A stretch of 64,000 bases of DNA from CAYSWV01 sp964434865 (GTDB lineage: Bacteria; Cyanobacteriota; Cyanobacteriia; Thermostichales; Thermostichaceae), in assembly GCA_964434865.1 (NCBI GenBank), contig CAYSWV010000001.1, positions 124,001 through 188,000 of the forward strand, in the 5' to 3' direction. This document shows positions 50,574 to 60,046 of the stretch, piece by piece; positions within the stretch are counted from its first letter, which is position 1; each line of letters starts with the position of its first letter. Position numbers and translations under genes: made by a program. Under the pieces are notes generated by a model. It worked only from the letters and a program-made list of their open reading frames with translations. It ran no database searches and was not told where the DNA came from.

Positions 50574-51662
50574 TCAGCGACAGTGCTGACGTCTGACTGA
50601 GTCTGTCCAGTCTTTGAAAGTTTGAGCCATGACGCCTAAAGAATAGTGAGCCTCAGCCCATTGGCGGCAGGTATGACGATCGATGTGCTTAACCTTATCG
50701 ATAGCGGCCGCAATCTGAGCAACATTGTCAGGATCAATCACCCACCCTGTTTTGCCATCTTCTACAATTTCGGCCGGCCCTCCTCGCTGATAAGTGATAA
50801 CTGGGACACCACAGGCTAAGGCTTCCACGACCACGACCCCAAACGCTTCAATCCACTTGGGTGTCATCAACAGGGCTCTGGATTGACCTAGAATATCTTG
50901 CATCTTTTGAGTTGGAAAAAAGCCACGATAGGTAATCGGTGCATCGGGATAGCGGGTCCGCACTCGGTGCCAGTAATCAACATCTTGCATCCGGCCCAAA
51001 ATATTGACTCGGATCTGCTTAGCCTGAGCAATGGCAGCACAGTCTTCGAGACCTTTTTCGGGTGAGATCCGCCCAATCCAACATAGGGGTCCATCGGTTT
51101 CTGGAATAAAGGTGTACTGACTCAGATCAATGCCACAGGGCAAGATCATAAACGGATTGTGACCCGCTTCAATCTGGGCTTGGGCAAATTTAAAGGTTTG
51201 AGCTTGAGCCCGGCTATGAACCGCTACCGTATTGGGAAATCGATTCAACGTTTGCTGCAAGGTTAGATCTAGTGAGTGATTGGAAGAGGCCAGGCTAATA
51301 ATGTGCACCACAGGTGTCCGGAAAAATTGCGTGAGGTAAAAGGGGAGCCAATCGTAAGCCCAATTCACCACCAGATCGAACTGCTCCTGCATTTGATAAG
51401 CTAACTCCCAAAGATTAGCCAGCACCGAGGGGAGCTGCATTTCAACGGGCCGACCTTGAACGGGAGGATAGGAGGGGGCTAAACCGGGAGCTGTGGTACA
51501 AGAGATCCCTTCAATCATCGATCCGGCGGGGGCCAGAACGTGCACTTGATCACCCTGGCGAGTCAGTTGCTGAGCTAAGTTAGTCAGATTGAGTTCTACG
51601 CCACCCCCCGCACCCGATCCTAAAGGACCTAGAGGGTTTGAGACAAAAAGGTATCGCGTCAT
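50574..51662 (-). CDS. Family 4 glycosyltransferase
   Basis: A 362-residue GT-B glycosyltransferase. The N-terminus has the glycine loop GPLGSGAGGGVELNL; the C-terminal domain has CWIGRISPEKGLE and the nucleotide-sugar region EAFGVVVVEALACGVPVITYQRGGPAEIV with the E-x7-E pattern. These enzymes transfer a sugar from a nucleotide donor to lipid, polysaccharide or small-molecule acceptors; neither donor nor acceptor is clear. It stands alone, divergent from the UPF0182 gene. Confidence 0.9.
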   Translation of the reverse strand: MTRYLFVSNPLGPLGSGAGGGVELNLTNLAQQLTRQGDQVHVLAPAGSMIEGISCTTAPGLAPSYPPVQGRPVEMQLPSVLANLWELAYQMQEQFDLVVNWAYDWLPFYLTQFFRTPVVHIISLASSNHSLDLTLQQTLNRFPNTVAVHSRAQAQTFKFAQAQIEAGHNPFMILPCGIDLSQYTFIPETDGPLCWIGRISPEKGLEDCAAIAQAKQIRVNILGRMQDVDYWHRVRTRYPDAPITYRGFFPTQKMQDILGQSRALLMTPKWIEAFGVVVVEALACGVPVITYQRGGPAEIVEDGKTGWVIDPDNVAQIAAAIDKVKHIDRHTCRQWAEAHYSLGVMAQTFKDWTDSVRRQHCR

Positions 51663-51825
51663 AGTCTAGCTGTAGATGAAGGGCTGGCTTGGATCGGAAT
51701 CTAGGGACCTGTAATAGTACTTAATAACAGGTTTTTTGGAAACATGGGGAGATCTGGAGACGACTCTAAAATCTCAAGTTAGACTTTGACCATATCTCAG
51801 ATCCAGTGTCTAGTTGGCTAATGTC

Positions 51826-54534
51826 ATGTCTAACTCTTCAAGATCACCGGCAATATCACCGGCTTGGTGGCTGTTGACGCTCTTACTAGGGGTTGGATGT
51901 GCTCTGATTATCTTTGACCAATTTACCGCCTTCTATGCCGATCGGGCTTGGTTTGATAGTTTAGGCTTTGCATCTGCTTTATGGACGGCTGTGCGTTCTC
52001 GCTGGGCCATTGGTGCTATTGCCTTTTGGGTAGGTTATGGCTTGTTATGGATTAACATTCGTCATGCCTGGCGTAATCCCCCCATCCTAGGGTTACAACT
52101 CATTTTCCTAAGCATTAGTGGTAGCTTTGCTTGGATCTTAATGCGGCGCTGGTTGGTGATTATGACCTGGATCTATCGGCGCTCGGTTGGGATTGAGGAT
52201 CCTATTTTTCATCAGGATCTAAGTTTTTATATTTTTAGTCTGCCTTATTGGGAATTATTGCAACGGTGGAGCTTTAATCTGTTGTGTTTGATTCTGTTTA
52301 TTGTAGGTGTTATTTATTTAACTGAAATTGGATTAGCCAAACAGCGATTAACGTTGGCGCTAACGATTACAGCCCAACGACATCTGCTGCTGCTGGGTGG
52401 ATCGCTACTCGGGATTCAAGCTTGGGGTCATTGGTTAAGCCGCTATGAACTCCTGTATTCTACTCGGGGTACCGTTTTTGGAGCTGGCTACACGGATGTC
52501 CACGCTCAACTTCCAGCTAATACGGCCTTGGCTGCGATTGCGGCCATGACAGCGGTTGCCTTTATTTGGATTACCGTTCGACAAACTCGGACATCATTTC
52601 TGACTGTGAAGCGGGGACCCTGGTTATGGTCAGTAGTGGTGCCTCTGGCGTTGCTGGGAGCTTATTTTTTATGCCAGCTTCTCATTGGCCAAGTCTATCC
52701 TGACATCGTGCAAGCCTTAGTGGTAACGCCCAATGGCCTGAAACGTGAATACCCCTATATTGAATACAACATTCAATTTACCCGGCAAGGATTTGACCTA
52801 AATAATATTGAAGTCCGCTCATTTCAGGACCAAGATCAACCCAGTTTGACATTTGAAGATCTAATCAATAATGCTGAGACCATTAAAAATATCCGCCTTT
52901 GGGATCCAGATCCCCTGTTGGCAACCTATCGTCAACTTCAAGAAATTCGGTCTTATTATCAGTTTCCTGATGTTGATGTTGATCGCTATAACATTGGGGG
53001 TGAATTACGCCAGGTGATGCACTCAGCGCGAGAGCTAGATTACAGTCGAGTTCCCCCTGAGGCTCAGAAGTGGGATAACGAGCATTTTTTCTACACTCAT
53101 GGCTATGGGGTAACACTGAGCCCTGTGAATGTGGTCCGGCCACGGGGTCTACCTGACTTTTACATTTTTGATATTCCCCCTCGAGCGCAAAATGATGCTA
53201 TCGAAGCTGCAATCCCCCTAGAGCAACACTCCATTTACTATGGTGAACTGACAACAACTAAGGTCATTACAGGAACCAAAGCTCGAGAGCTGCATTACCC
53301 TAAACCTAATGGAGGGTACGTCTACAACCGCTACTTTGGTACAGGAGGGATCACCCTACCCGCCCTCTGGCAACGGTTTGTCTTAGCTTGGCACTTCCGC
53401 GATCCGCGGATTTTGATCAGTCAGTCTTTAGAACCCGATAGTAAGCTGTTGTTTAGGCGACAAATTCTAGAGCGTGTCAAACACATCACCCCATTTTTAC
53501 GTTATGACCGCGACCCCTACATGGTGATGGTGGCTGGACGCATGTACTGGGTTTTGGATGCCTACACCACCAGTGATCGCTATCCTTACTCAGAAATAGG
53601 GACGGATCCCTATCCATTCAACTATATTCGTAACTCTGTCAAAGCTGTGGTGGATGCCTACGATGGTAGCGTTGACTTCTATATTGCCCGACCTGATGAT
53701 CCCTTAATTCAAACTTATCAACACTTGTTTCCAGCCTTATTTAAGCCTATGGAGGCCATGCCCGCTCCCTTGCAAAATCATATTCGCTATCCCCTAGATC
53801 TGTTTCAAGTTCAAGCTGAGCAATTTGCGACGTACCATATGACAGAGCCAAGAATTTTTTATAATCGGGAAGATCAATGGCAGCTTTCTTTACAAGTCCG
53901 AGATGAAACATTGCAACAAATGGAGCCTCAATATCTGATCCTGAAATTGCAAGATGCAGAGGCGGCTGAATTTGTCCTGTTTTCTTCGTTTACCCCCATT
54001 CGTAAGCAGAACCTCATTGCTTGGATGGCCGCGCGCTGTGATGGTGAGCACTACGGTAAGCTGATTGTGTATGAATTTCCCAAGGGACAACTGATCTTTG
54101 GTCCCCAGCAGGTGGAAGCTCGAATCAATCAAAATCCCGAGATTTCAGAACGGATTTCCCTTTGGAATGAACACGGTTCTCGGGTCAATCAGGGCCATTT
54201 ACTGGTGATTCCCATTAAAAACTCGTTGCTGTATGTTCAATCTCTCTTTTTAGAATCTGAAGATAGCCGGCTTCCACAGCTCACCCGTGTTATCGCAGCC
54301 TATGAGGATCATGTGGTTATGGCCTCAACACTAACTGCAGCTTTAGAGGCATTATTTGAACCTGAGCAATCCTCGGCGCTGTACCGTTTAGAGCCAGATC
54401 TGCTCCAGCAAGCTCTAGATCAATGGCAACAGGCTGAGCAGGCTCGTCAAACTCAAGACTGGACCACCTATAACCAGCTTAACCAACAACTCCGTTCAAT
54501 CTTAGAGCAACTTCAAGAAACCTCCGATCGTTAG
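51826..54534 (+). CDS. UPF0182 family large membrane protein
   Basis: A 902-residue protein. The N-terminal 300 residues contain seven hydrophobic helices; the remaining 600 form a large domain, probably outside the cytoplasm, with the family stretches FYADRAWFDSLGF, DPIFHQDLSFYIFSLPYW, YTTSDRYPYSE and VVDAYDGSVDFYI. UPF0182 proteins are widespread in cyanobacteria and actinobacteria and remain uncharacterised. ATG 51826 is preferred; a TTG four codons upstream is possible. The N-terminus includes a 12-bp duplication (AGATCACCGGCA/ATATCACCGGCT). Confidence 0.94.
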   Translation: MSNSSRSPAISPAWWLLTLLLGVGCALIIFDQFTAFYADRAWFDSLGFASALWTAVRSRWAIGAIAFWVGYGLLWINIRHAWRNPPILGLQLIFLSISGSFAWILMRRWLVIMTWIYRRSVGIEDPIFHQDLSFYIFSLPYWELLQRWSFNLLCLILFIVGVIYLTEIGLAKQRLTLALTITAQRHLLLLGGSLLGIQAWGHWLSRYELLYSTRGTVFGAGYTDVHAQLPANTALAAIAAMTAVAFIWITVRQTRTSFLTVKRGPWLWSVVVPLALLGAYFLCQLLIGQVYPDIVQALVVTPNGLKREYPYIEYNIQFTRQGFDLNNIEVRSFQDQDQPSLTFEDLINNAETIKNIRLWDPDPLLATYRQLQEIRSYYQFPDVDVDRYNIGGELRQVMHSARELDYSRVPPEAQKWDNEHFFYTHGYGVTLSPVNVVRPRGLPDFYIFDIPPRAQNDAIEAAIPLEQHSIYYGELTTTKVITGTKARELHYPKPNGGYVYNRYFGTGGITLPALWQRFVLAWHFRDPRILISQSLEPDSKLLFRRQILERVKHITPFLRYDRDPYMVMVAGRMYWVLDAYTTSDRYPYSEIGTDPYPFNYIRNSVKAVVDAYDGSVDFYIARPDDPLIQTYQHLFPALFKPMEAMPAPLQNHIRYPLDLFQVQAEQFATYHMTEPRIFYNREDQWQLSLQVRDETLQQMEPQYLILKLQDAEAAEFVLFSSFTPIRKQNLIAWMAARCDGEHYGKLIVYEFPKGQLIFGPQQVEARINQNPEISERISLWNEHGSRVNQGHLLVIPIKNSLLYVQSLFLESEDSRLPQLTRVIAAYEDHVVMASTLTAALEALFEPEQSSALYRLEPDLLQQALDQWQQAEQARQTQDWTTYNQLNQQLRSILEQLQETSDR

Positions 54535-54753
54535 ATAAACTATGCGCATGAGACTGAAGCAGATGAATCAGGGTAGGAGATGCTTATGATACAAATCCCT
54601 GCAACGTCATTGTAGTCTTCACGGTTAGCTGGGCTACGGTTGAATGCAGAGTCTGAGGAGTAAAGGGCCAAACATCTGTATAATCAGGCTTTCAGCGTTT
54701 GCAATTCAATTAAAACACGTCAGACTAGGTTTAGAACGCTTTCAGGTACTGCT

Positions 54754-55971
54754 ATGAAAAATCAATCTGTGTGGAGTCCGTTAGGGCTGGTAAGTGCCGC
54801 TTTATCATGTGTTATGTTGACCTCAGTACCTGTGGAAGCGGCAAGTTTTTTCGATACATCAGGGCATTGGGCTGAGACTTATATTGAAGCGTTATCGTCA
54901 GCTGGGATCATTCGTGGGTTTCCTGATAATACCTTTCGACCGAACCAGCCTGTCACTCGAGCTCAGTTTGCCACAATTGTGAACAATGCCTTTCAGTTAC
55001 CCCCAGCTCAAGGATTTGTCACGTTTTGGGACGTCCCGACGTCTTATTGGGCGGCTGGAGCGATTTCAACAGCTGCTGCTAATAATCTAGTGGCTGGATT
55101 TCCAAATGGAGCCTTTCAACCTGAACAACCTGTAACTCGTACACAAACTTGGGTCGTTTTGGTCAATGGTCTCCAACCCACCGCTGTCCCTGCTTCTGAT
55201 CCCAATCAATTGTTTAGTCGGTATCGTGATGCGGCTGCCATTCCTAATTGGGCTCTAGCGCAAGTCGCCACAGCTGATCAAAGTAACCTGATTATTAATT
55301 TTCCAGATCCAGCTTTACTAGAACCCAACCGGGTAGCAACTCGAGCTGAAGTTGCCGCGTTTACCTATCAGGCCCTTGTCCAACGTGGACAAACTGGATC
55401 AACACCTATTCAGGCCACGAATCCACAAACCCTGCCCTCATCTCCCTCAAACTTTAATCTCAGATTAGCTACTGTTCCCGCTGGATCGATTTTGCAAGTG
55501 GCCTCTGCAGCTAATCAGCAACTCCTGGTGGCTCCTAACGAAACACGACCTTACTCTCTGACGGTTTTAAATCCGATTCTGAATCAACAGGGCGATATCA
55601 TTGTCCCTTATGGATCTCGAGTTGATGGTCGGTTTGAACCTGCTGCTGGGGGCAGTCGATTTGTGGCTGAAAGTGTTATCATTGACAATCAGATGTTCCC
55701 CTTAGCTGCCCAATCCGATGTGCTAAGAGATATCAAAGATCCACGTCAAACTAACTCAGGCCAGGTGGTTCAAGATGCTGCGATTGGGGCCGCGGCGGGG
55801 GCCATTCTGGGATTGGTTACTGGAGATCAGGCGATTGCAACTGAAGAAGTGTTGGCAGCTGGGGTAGCTGGAGCTGCAATTGGTAATGTTACTGCTCCTC
55901 GTGTGGTGGTGATCGATCCACAACAACCGATTCCATTGCGATTAACCAATGACCTAGTAGCGACACCTTAA
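54754..55971 (+). CDS. S-layer-homology (SLH) protein with C-terminal domain shared with the protein at 11779
   Basis: A 405-residue secreted protein. A signal peptide (cleavage near VEA-A, residue 30) is followed by three SLH domains (about 32-210: FFDTSGHWAETYIEALSS, GFPDNTFRPNQPVTRAQF, GFPNGAFQPEQPVTRTQ). A short Ser/Pro linker leads to a C-terminal domain (about 235-400) with PYGSRVDGRFEPAAGGSR, IKDPR, a Gly/Ala-rich turn and GNVTAPRVVVIDP, clearly paralogous to the whole mature protein at 11779-12384. SLH domains bind peptidoglycan-linked polymers, so the protein is anchored at the cell wall. It is not a porin: no OprB-type barrel follows. Confidence 0.88.
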   Translation: MKNQSVWSPLGLVSAALSCVMLTSVPVEAASFFDTSGHWAETYIEALSSAGIIRGFPDNTFRPNQPVTRAQFATIVNNAFQLPPAQGFVTFWDVPTSYWAAGAISTAAANNLVAGFPNGAFQPEQPVTRTQTWVVLVNGLQPTAVPASDPNQLFSRYRDAAAIPNWALAQVATADQSNLIINFPDPALLEPNRVATRAEVAAFTYQALVQRGQTGSTPIQATNPQTLPSSPSNFNLRLATVPAGSILQVASAANQQLLVAPNETRPYSLTVLNPILNQQGDIIVPYGSRVDGRFEPAAGGSRFVAESVIIDNQMFPLAAQSDVLRDIKDPRQTNSGQVVQDAAIGAAAGAILGLVTGDQAIATEEVLAAGVAGAAIGNVTAPRVVVIDPQQPIPLRLTNDLVATP

Positions 55972-56001
55972 TGACTGACCATGACTGAGATCGGGCGGGG
56001 G

Positions 56002-59000
56002 TCAGGCATCTAGCGATTCTGGGTAGCGGGGCAGCTCCACAACAAAGGTCGTTTGGTCAAATGAGCTTTCAACCCAAATAGTCCCTTTTAGCTCCTGAAC
56101 TAGACGTTTAATCAGAGCTAGGCCCAGACCTGTACCGCCTTGTTTCCATCGATCTCCGTTGGGAATGCGATAAAACTTTTCAAAAATATGCTCAATTTCC
56201 ATCTCGGGAATCACAACCCCTGTATTGGTCACCAGAAATTGAATTCTATCAGGCTGAGTCAAAATAGATAGGCGAATAGTTGCTTCAGGAGGTGAATATT
56301 TACAGGCATTATTTAAGAGTTCTGCTAGTACTCGCCCCAGACTAGGACGATCCGTGTAAAGGATAGGTAGCCCTTCTGTTGGCATTAGCTCTAAAATTTG
56401 GTGGCGTTGTTGAGTCCGTGCGGTGAATGAGTGGACTAAGTTAGGTAACCAGTCATCTAATTCAATAGGTTCAAATTCTAAGACTTGTGATCCAGCTTCT
56501 AGTCGCTGTAGATCTAATAAGTCATTAATCAGCTCGGTTTCTCGCATACACTCTTGGTGCAAAACATCAATGTAGCGATGAGATTTACGTAATGGTTCCA
56601 CCAGGTCAGGAACCTGAGATTCTACTTCATGTAGGGTCATCCGTAACATATGGATCGCCATCCGCATATTGGACATAGGTGTTCGCAGTTCGTGTGAGAC
56701 CGTGCTGAGAAAATCATCTTTGAGCAGGTTTAATTGTTCCAATTCTTTCATTTTGGTTTGAAGCTCTAGTTCAGAGGCTTTGCGTTGAGTCACATCAAAA
56801 GCTGTGCCTAAGATAGCTGGAGAGCCTTTGAATTGGATCAAACTTGTGGTACAGTCTACCCATCTTTCTTGACCCGTTTGGGTGATAATTTTAAACTCAT
56901 GGTGTAGGGTTTCAGGGGTGCCCTGGAGTTGGAGTCGTCCGTATTTTTGGGCTAGTTGACGATACTTCGGATGAACGACTTGCCAGACACTCATTTGGAG
57001 CAATTCCTCTCGGGAAAATTCAGTTAACTGACACAAGGCTGAATTCACATCCAAAAAATGCTCTCGGAAGATAAAGATGGCTGAGCTGGCTGTTTCGGCT
57101 AAAGTTCGGAATTTTTCCTCACTTTCTCGGAGGGCATGTTCAGCGTGTTTGCGTTCGGTAATCTCTACACTGACACCGATTAAGCCTCGAGGATTGCCTC
57201 CAGGACTACGCATAGGAGAATGCTCCACCAAAACCGTGACCTTGGTTCCATTCAAACGGATCGCATCAATTTCACCTGACCATTTATCTCCTTGACTCAA
57301 GGCCTGTAATACTGACTCTATTTGGTTTCTGGTAAAAGGAATCACATCTGTGATCAGTTCACCCAATGCTGCTTCTTCAGAAAACCCGTACAGTTCTTGA
57401 GCATGGGCATTCCAATAGATAATAAAGCCACTCCGATCGGTAGCAACAACAGCACTTTCGACAGCATCCAATAATTGAGCTTGGAGTTGCAGGGCCCCCA
57501 CCTGTTTATTGAGCTGAGCTGTCCGCACTCGAACCTTACGCTCTAACTCGTCATTGAGAGTTTGCACTTGCTGGTACAACTGAGCCTGCTGTAGGGCAAT
57601 TTCAACCTGAGTTGCTAATTTTTCCAGTAGACCAATTTCATCAGCTTGCCAAGACCGAGATCCTTCACAAAAGTGAGCGGCTAGCATCCCCCAGATCCCA
57701 CTATTTTGAAAGAGAGGGACAACCAAAATGGCTCTAACATTAAGGTTCAGGAGAAAATCTTGTAGGGGTTTTGAAAGTGCGTAATCTTCACTGTCTAGAT
57801 CGGCAATAGCCCGGATGTCACCCCGACGATAATCGCCAGATGAATCAATCATCCAAGGTCCTTTCAAGTGTTCTCCTAGCGCTGATGGCCACCGTGAAGC
57901 CACCGCCTCTGCAATGACGGAACTGTGGCCGTTAGGTTGAAATTGATGGATTAAGACTCGGTCAACTTTAAGGAGCTGCCGGACTTCAGCCGCTGTGGTA
58001 TTGAGAATATCATCTAAGTGCAGTGAGCGTCGGATCTTGAGAGCAATGGTGGCTAATAAACGTTCTCGTTCAACTTGCTGGCGCTGCCTAGCTTCTGCTT
58101 TTTTTCTAGCTGTTACATTTTGAACAATAGCTAAAACTTCTTCATGACCACTCACCACCAGTCTAGCTTCAAAATCCTGGATCCCAGTAGATCCAGCCAT
58201 TTGGTAGGAATAAACTTGCATCTCTCCCGTATTCAAAGCAGCTGCAATGGCTGTGAGTTTTTGGTCCGTTACCGCTTGTGGCAAGATAGCCTGGAGTGGC
58301 TGGCCGATGACTTGCTCGGGGGTCACCGTTAGATCTCGTTCATTACCTTTAAAATCTAAGATGGTGCCCTGGCGTTCCATCCGAAACATCAGATCAGGGA
58401 TGGCATTCAAGATAGCGCGATTTTGGGCTTCACTTTTGCGTAGAGCTTCCTCGGTACGTTTGTGCAGGGTGATATCTCGAAACGTCACCACCACACCTGT
58501 GATTTGACCATCAGTTGCTCGGATGGGGGCTGTGCTGGCAGAAATAAACCATTCCTTACTGTCTTTGGCTAGTAGAACCGTTTGATTGGGTAAACCCACT
58601 ACTCGCTCGCCTTCCAAAGCTTGACTCATCGGATCGCTAGCCGTCTGACGGGTAATCGCATGAATTAAATGAAAGACATTAGCTAAAGGTTGCCCGATTG
58701 CTTCTGCTTGAGTCCATCCCGTCAGCTGCTCAGCTGCAGTATTGATCATTTGGACCCGACCTTGAAGATCGGTAGTGATAACACCGTCTCCAATACTCCG
58801 CAACGTTACTGCTAGACGTTCTTTCTCTTGAACCAGGGCTTGTTCAACACGTCGGCGTTCTTCTAATTCTTGTTGAGCTGAGGTATACAATCGAGCATTA
58901 TCTAGAGCAATACAAGCTAGATGAGCAAATCGTTCTATGATTGAAATCTCTTCATCTTTGAAAGGCTGTGATCCCAAGCGAGAAATACCAATCACGCCGA

Positions 59001-59388
59001 TGATGGTTTGGCCAGAACGAAGGGGAACACCTAATATGGTGACGGGATGCTGGTCATGAGAGTAGTCAGTCCCTGTTTCCTGTAATGACTGACCTGTTTG
59101 CCACACGCGACCTGCTAACCCCTGTCCAGCTGGGATCTGGGCCCCCACCCGCTCGCCAATATCGCCAAGAGCTACTTTCAGACTTAACAAGTGATCGGGC
59201 GGTTCTGTCAGAAAAATAAAGCCTTCTGGGGATTGCAGTAATTGTGCCGCCCGGCTCACAATGGCCTCAAGTAAGTTAGGTAGGTCTAAGCGATTCAGTA
59301 ACGCCAGACTAGTCTCGTGCAGCGCAGCCAAATACTGATTTTGATGCTGAAGTTCGATCTCAGCTGGATTGGAATCTTTAGTATTCAT
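56002..59388 (-). CDS. Large GAF/PAS sensor histidine kinase
   Basis: A 1128-residue soluble kinase: GAF (about 25-170), PAS (about 195-310), PAS (about 325-440), a second GAF (about 450-605), PAS (about 640-755), PAS (about 765-890), HisKA with STVSHELRTPMSN (about 905) and HATPase with NNACKYSPP and GGTGLGLAL. The second GAF resembles cyanobacteriochrome GAFs (GDYRRGDIRAIADLDSED, SGIWGMLAAHFC), but the usual bilin-binding Cys between those parts is absent, so a covalently bound bilin is unlikely. ATG 59388 is preferred to TTG 59400. No response regulator is adjacent, and no receiver domain is fused. Confidence 0.92.
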   Translation of the reverse strand: MNTKDSNPAEIELQHQNQYLAALHETSLALLNRLDLPNLLEAIVSRAAQLLQSPEGFIFLTEPPDHLLSLKVALGDIGERVGAQIPAGQGLAGRVWQTGQSLQETGTDYSHDQHPVTILGVPLRSGQTIIGVIGISRLGSQPFKDEEISIIERFAHLACIALDNARLYTSAQQELEERRRVEQALVQEKERLAVTLRSIGDGVITTDLQGRVQMINTAAEQLTGWTQAEAIGQPLANVFHLIHAITRQTASDPMSQALEGERVVGLPNQTVLLAKDSKEWFISASTAPIRATDGQITGVVVTFRDITLHKRTEEALRKSEAQNRAILNAIPDLMFRMERQGTILDFKGNERDLTVTPEQVIGQPLQAILPQAVTDQKLTAIAAALNTGEMQVYSYQMAGSTGIQDFEARLVVSGHEEVLAIVQNVTARKKAEARQRQQVERERLLATIALKIRRSLHLDDILNTTAAEVRQLLKVDRVLIHQFQPNGHSSVIAEAVASRWPSALGEHLKGPWMIDSSGDYRRGDIRAIADLDSEDYALSKPLQDFLLNLNVRAILVVPLFQNSGIWGMLAAHFCEGSRSWQADEIGLLEKLATQVEIALQQAQLYQQVQTLNDELERKVRVRTAQLNKQVGALQLQAQLLDAVESAVVATDRSGFIIYWNAHAQELYGFSEEAALGELITDVIPFTRNQIESVLQALSQGDKWSGEIDAIRLNGTKVTVLVEHSPMRSPGGNPRGLIGVSVEITERKHAEHALRESEEKFRTLAETASSAIFIFREHFLDVNSALCQLTEFSREELLQMSVWQVVHPKYRQLAQKYGRLQLQGTPETLHHEFKIITQTGQERWVDCTTSLIQFKGSPAILGTAFDVTQRKASELELQTKMKELEQLNLLKDDFLSTVSHELRTPMSNMRMAIHMLRMTLHEVESQVPDLVEPLRKSHRYIDVLHQECMRETELINDLLDLQRLEAGSQVLEFEPIELDDWLPNLVHSFTARTQQRHQILELMPTEGLPILYTDRPSLGRVLAELLNNACKYSPPEATIRLSILTQPDRIQFLVTNTGVVIPEMEIEHIFEKFYRIPNGDRWKQGGTGLGLALIKRLVQELKGTIWVESSFDQTTFVVELPRYPESLDA

Positions 59389-59722
59389 AGCTACATCCAA
59401 AGATAGTCAGGCAACCCTGCATCACTTAATACCATACCGCGACTCAGGCCTATTCAAGAAGTAGATTCAAGGATTAATCAAATCTAGTTAAATTAAGGGT
59501 AACTAACATCACCCCGACTCAACCCACTTATGGTAGTAACTAAGCATACCTATCTTAGCTGCTCCACCCATCAAGTTTGATCAGGATGTTCTACGCTTAA
59601 CTAGCTTAAACCTCAAGACTTAGCTAGTCACTCAAAGATCTGCCTACTCATCACATACTCCTAGTTATAAAGATTGTACAGAGCCGCCTAGACTCATTTG
59701 TAGCATTATTTTTGACAGCTCT
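59389..59722. other. 334-bp intergenic region
   Basis: Between two minus-strand genes; AT-rich. No gene, repeat or clear terminator found. Confidence 0.4.
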
Positions 59723-60022
59723 CTACCGCTCATAGGTTGCAATGATAGTTGTATGGGTAACCGAAGGATTAAAGTAGGTTTGCTTGATCTCAAGATAATC
59801 CTGATCGGAGAAAAAAGAATTCATGGCTGCTTTGTCTGAAAAATATAAGGTAAACACTCGATTAATTGGTGCTGTTGTTCTTGATCTGAAAACGTGAGAG
59901 ACCTGGAAGTCGTACCCAAATCCGCCCTCCCACTGGACCAACAAAGGAGCAATTTGATCCCGGTACTCTTGGTAGGACTCATGATCAACAACATGTAAAC
60001 CCACCACTAGTTCGACTGTCAT
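59723..60022 (-). CDS. DUF1330-like alpha/beta-barrel protein
   Basis: A 99-residue protein that fits a dimeric ferredoxin-like fold: VELVVGLHVVDHESYQEYRDQ, then RVFTLYFSDKAAMNSFFSDQDYLEI. This resembles DUF1330. Function is unknown. ATG 60022 is preferred; a six-codon longer ATG frame would approach the stop of the preceding gene. It follows the homocitrate synthase-like gene by 24 bases on the same strand and is likely co-transcribed with it. Confidence 0.72.
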   Translation of the reverse strand: MTVELVVGLHVVDHESYQEYRDQIAPLLVQWEGGFGYDFQVSHVFRSRTTAPINRVFTLYFSDKAAMNSFFSDQDYLEIKQTYFNPSVTHTTIIATYER

Positions 60023-60046
60023 TGCACTACCTATTGACAATGCTTA

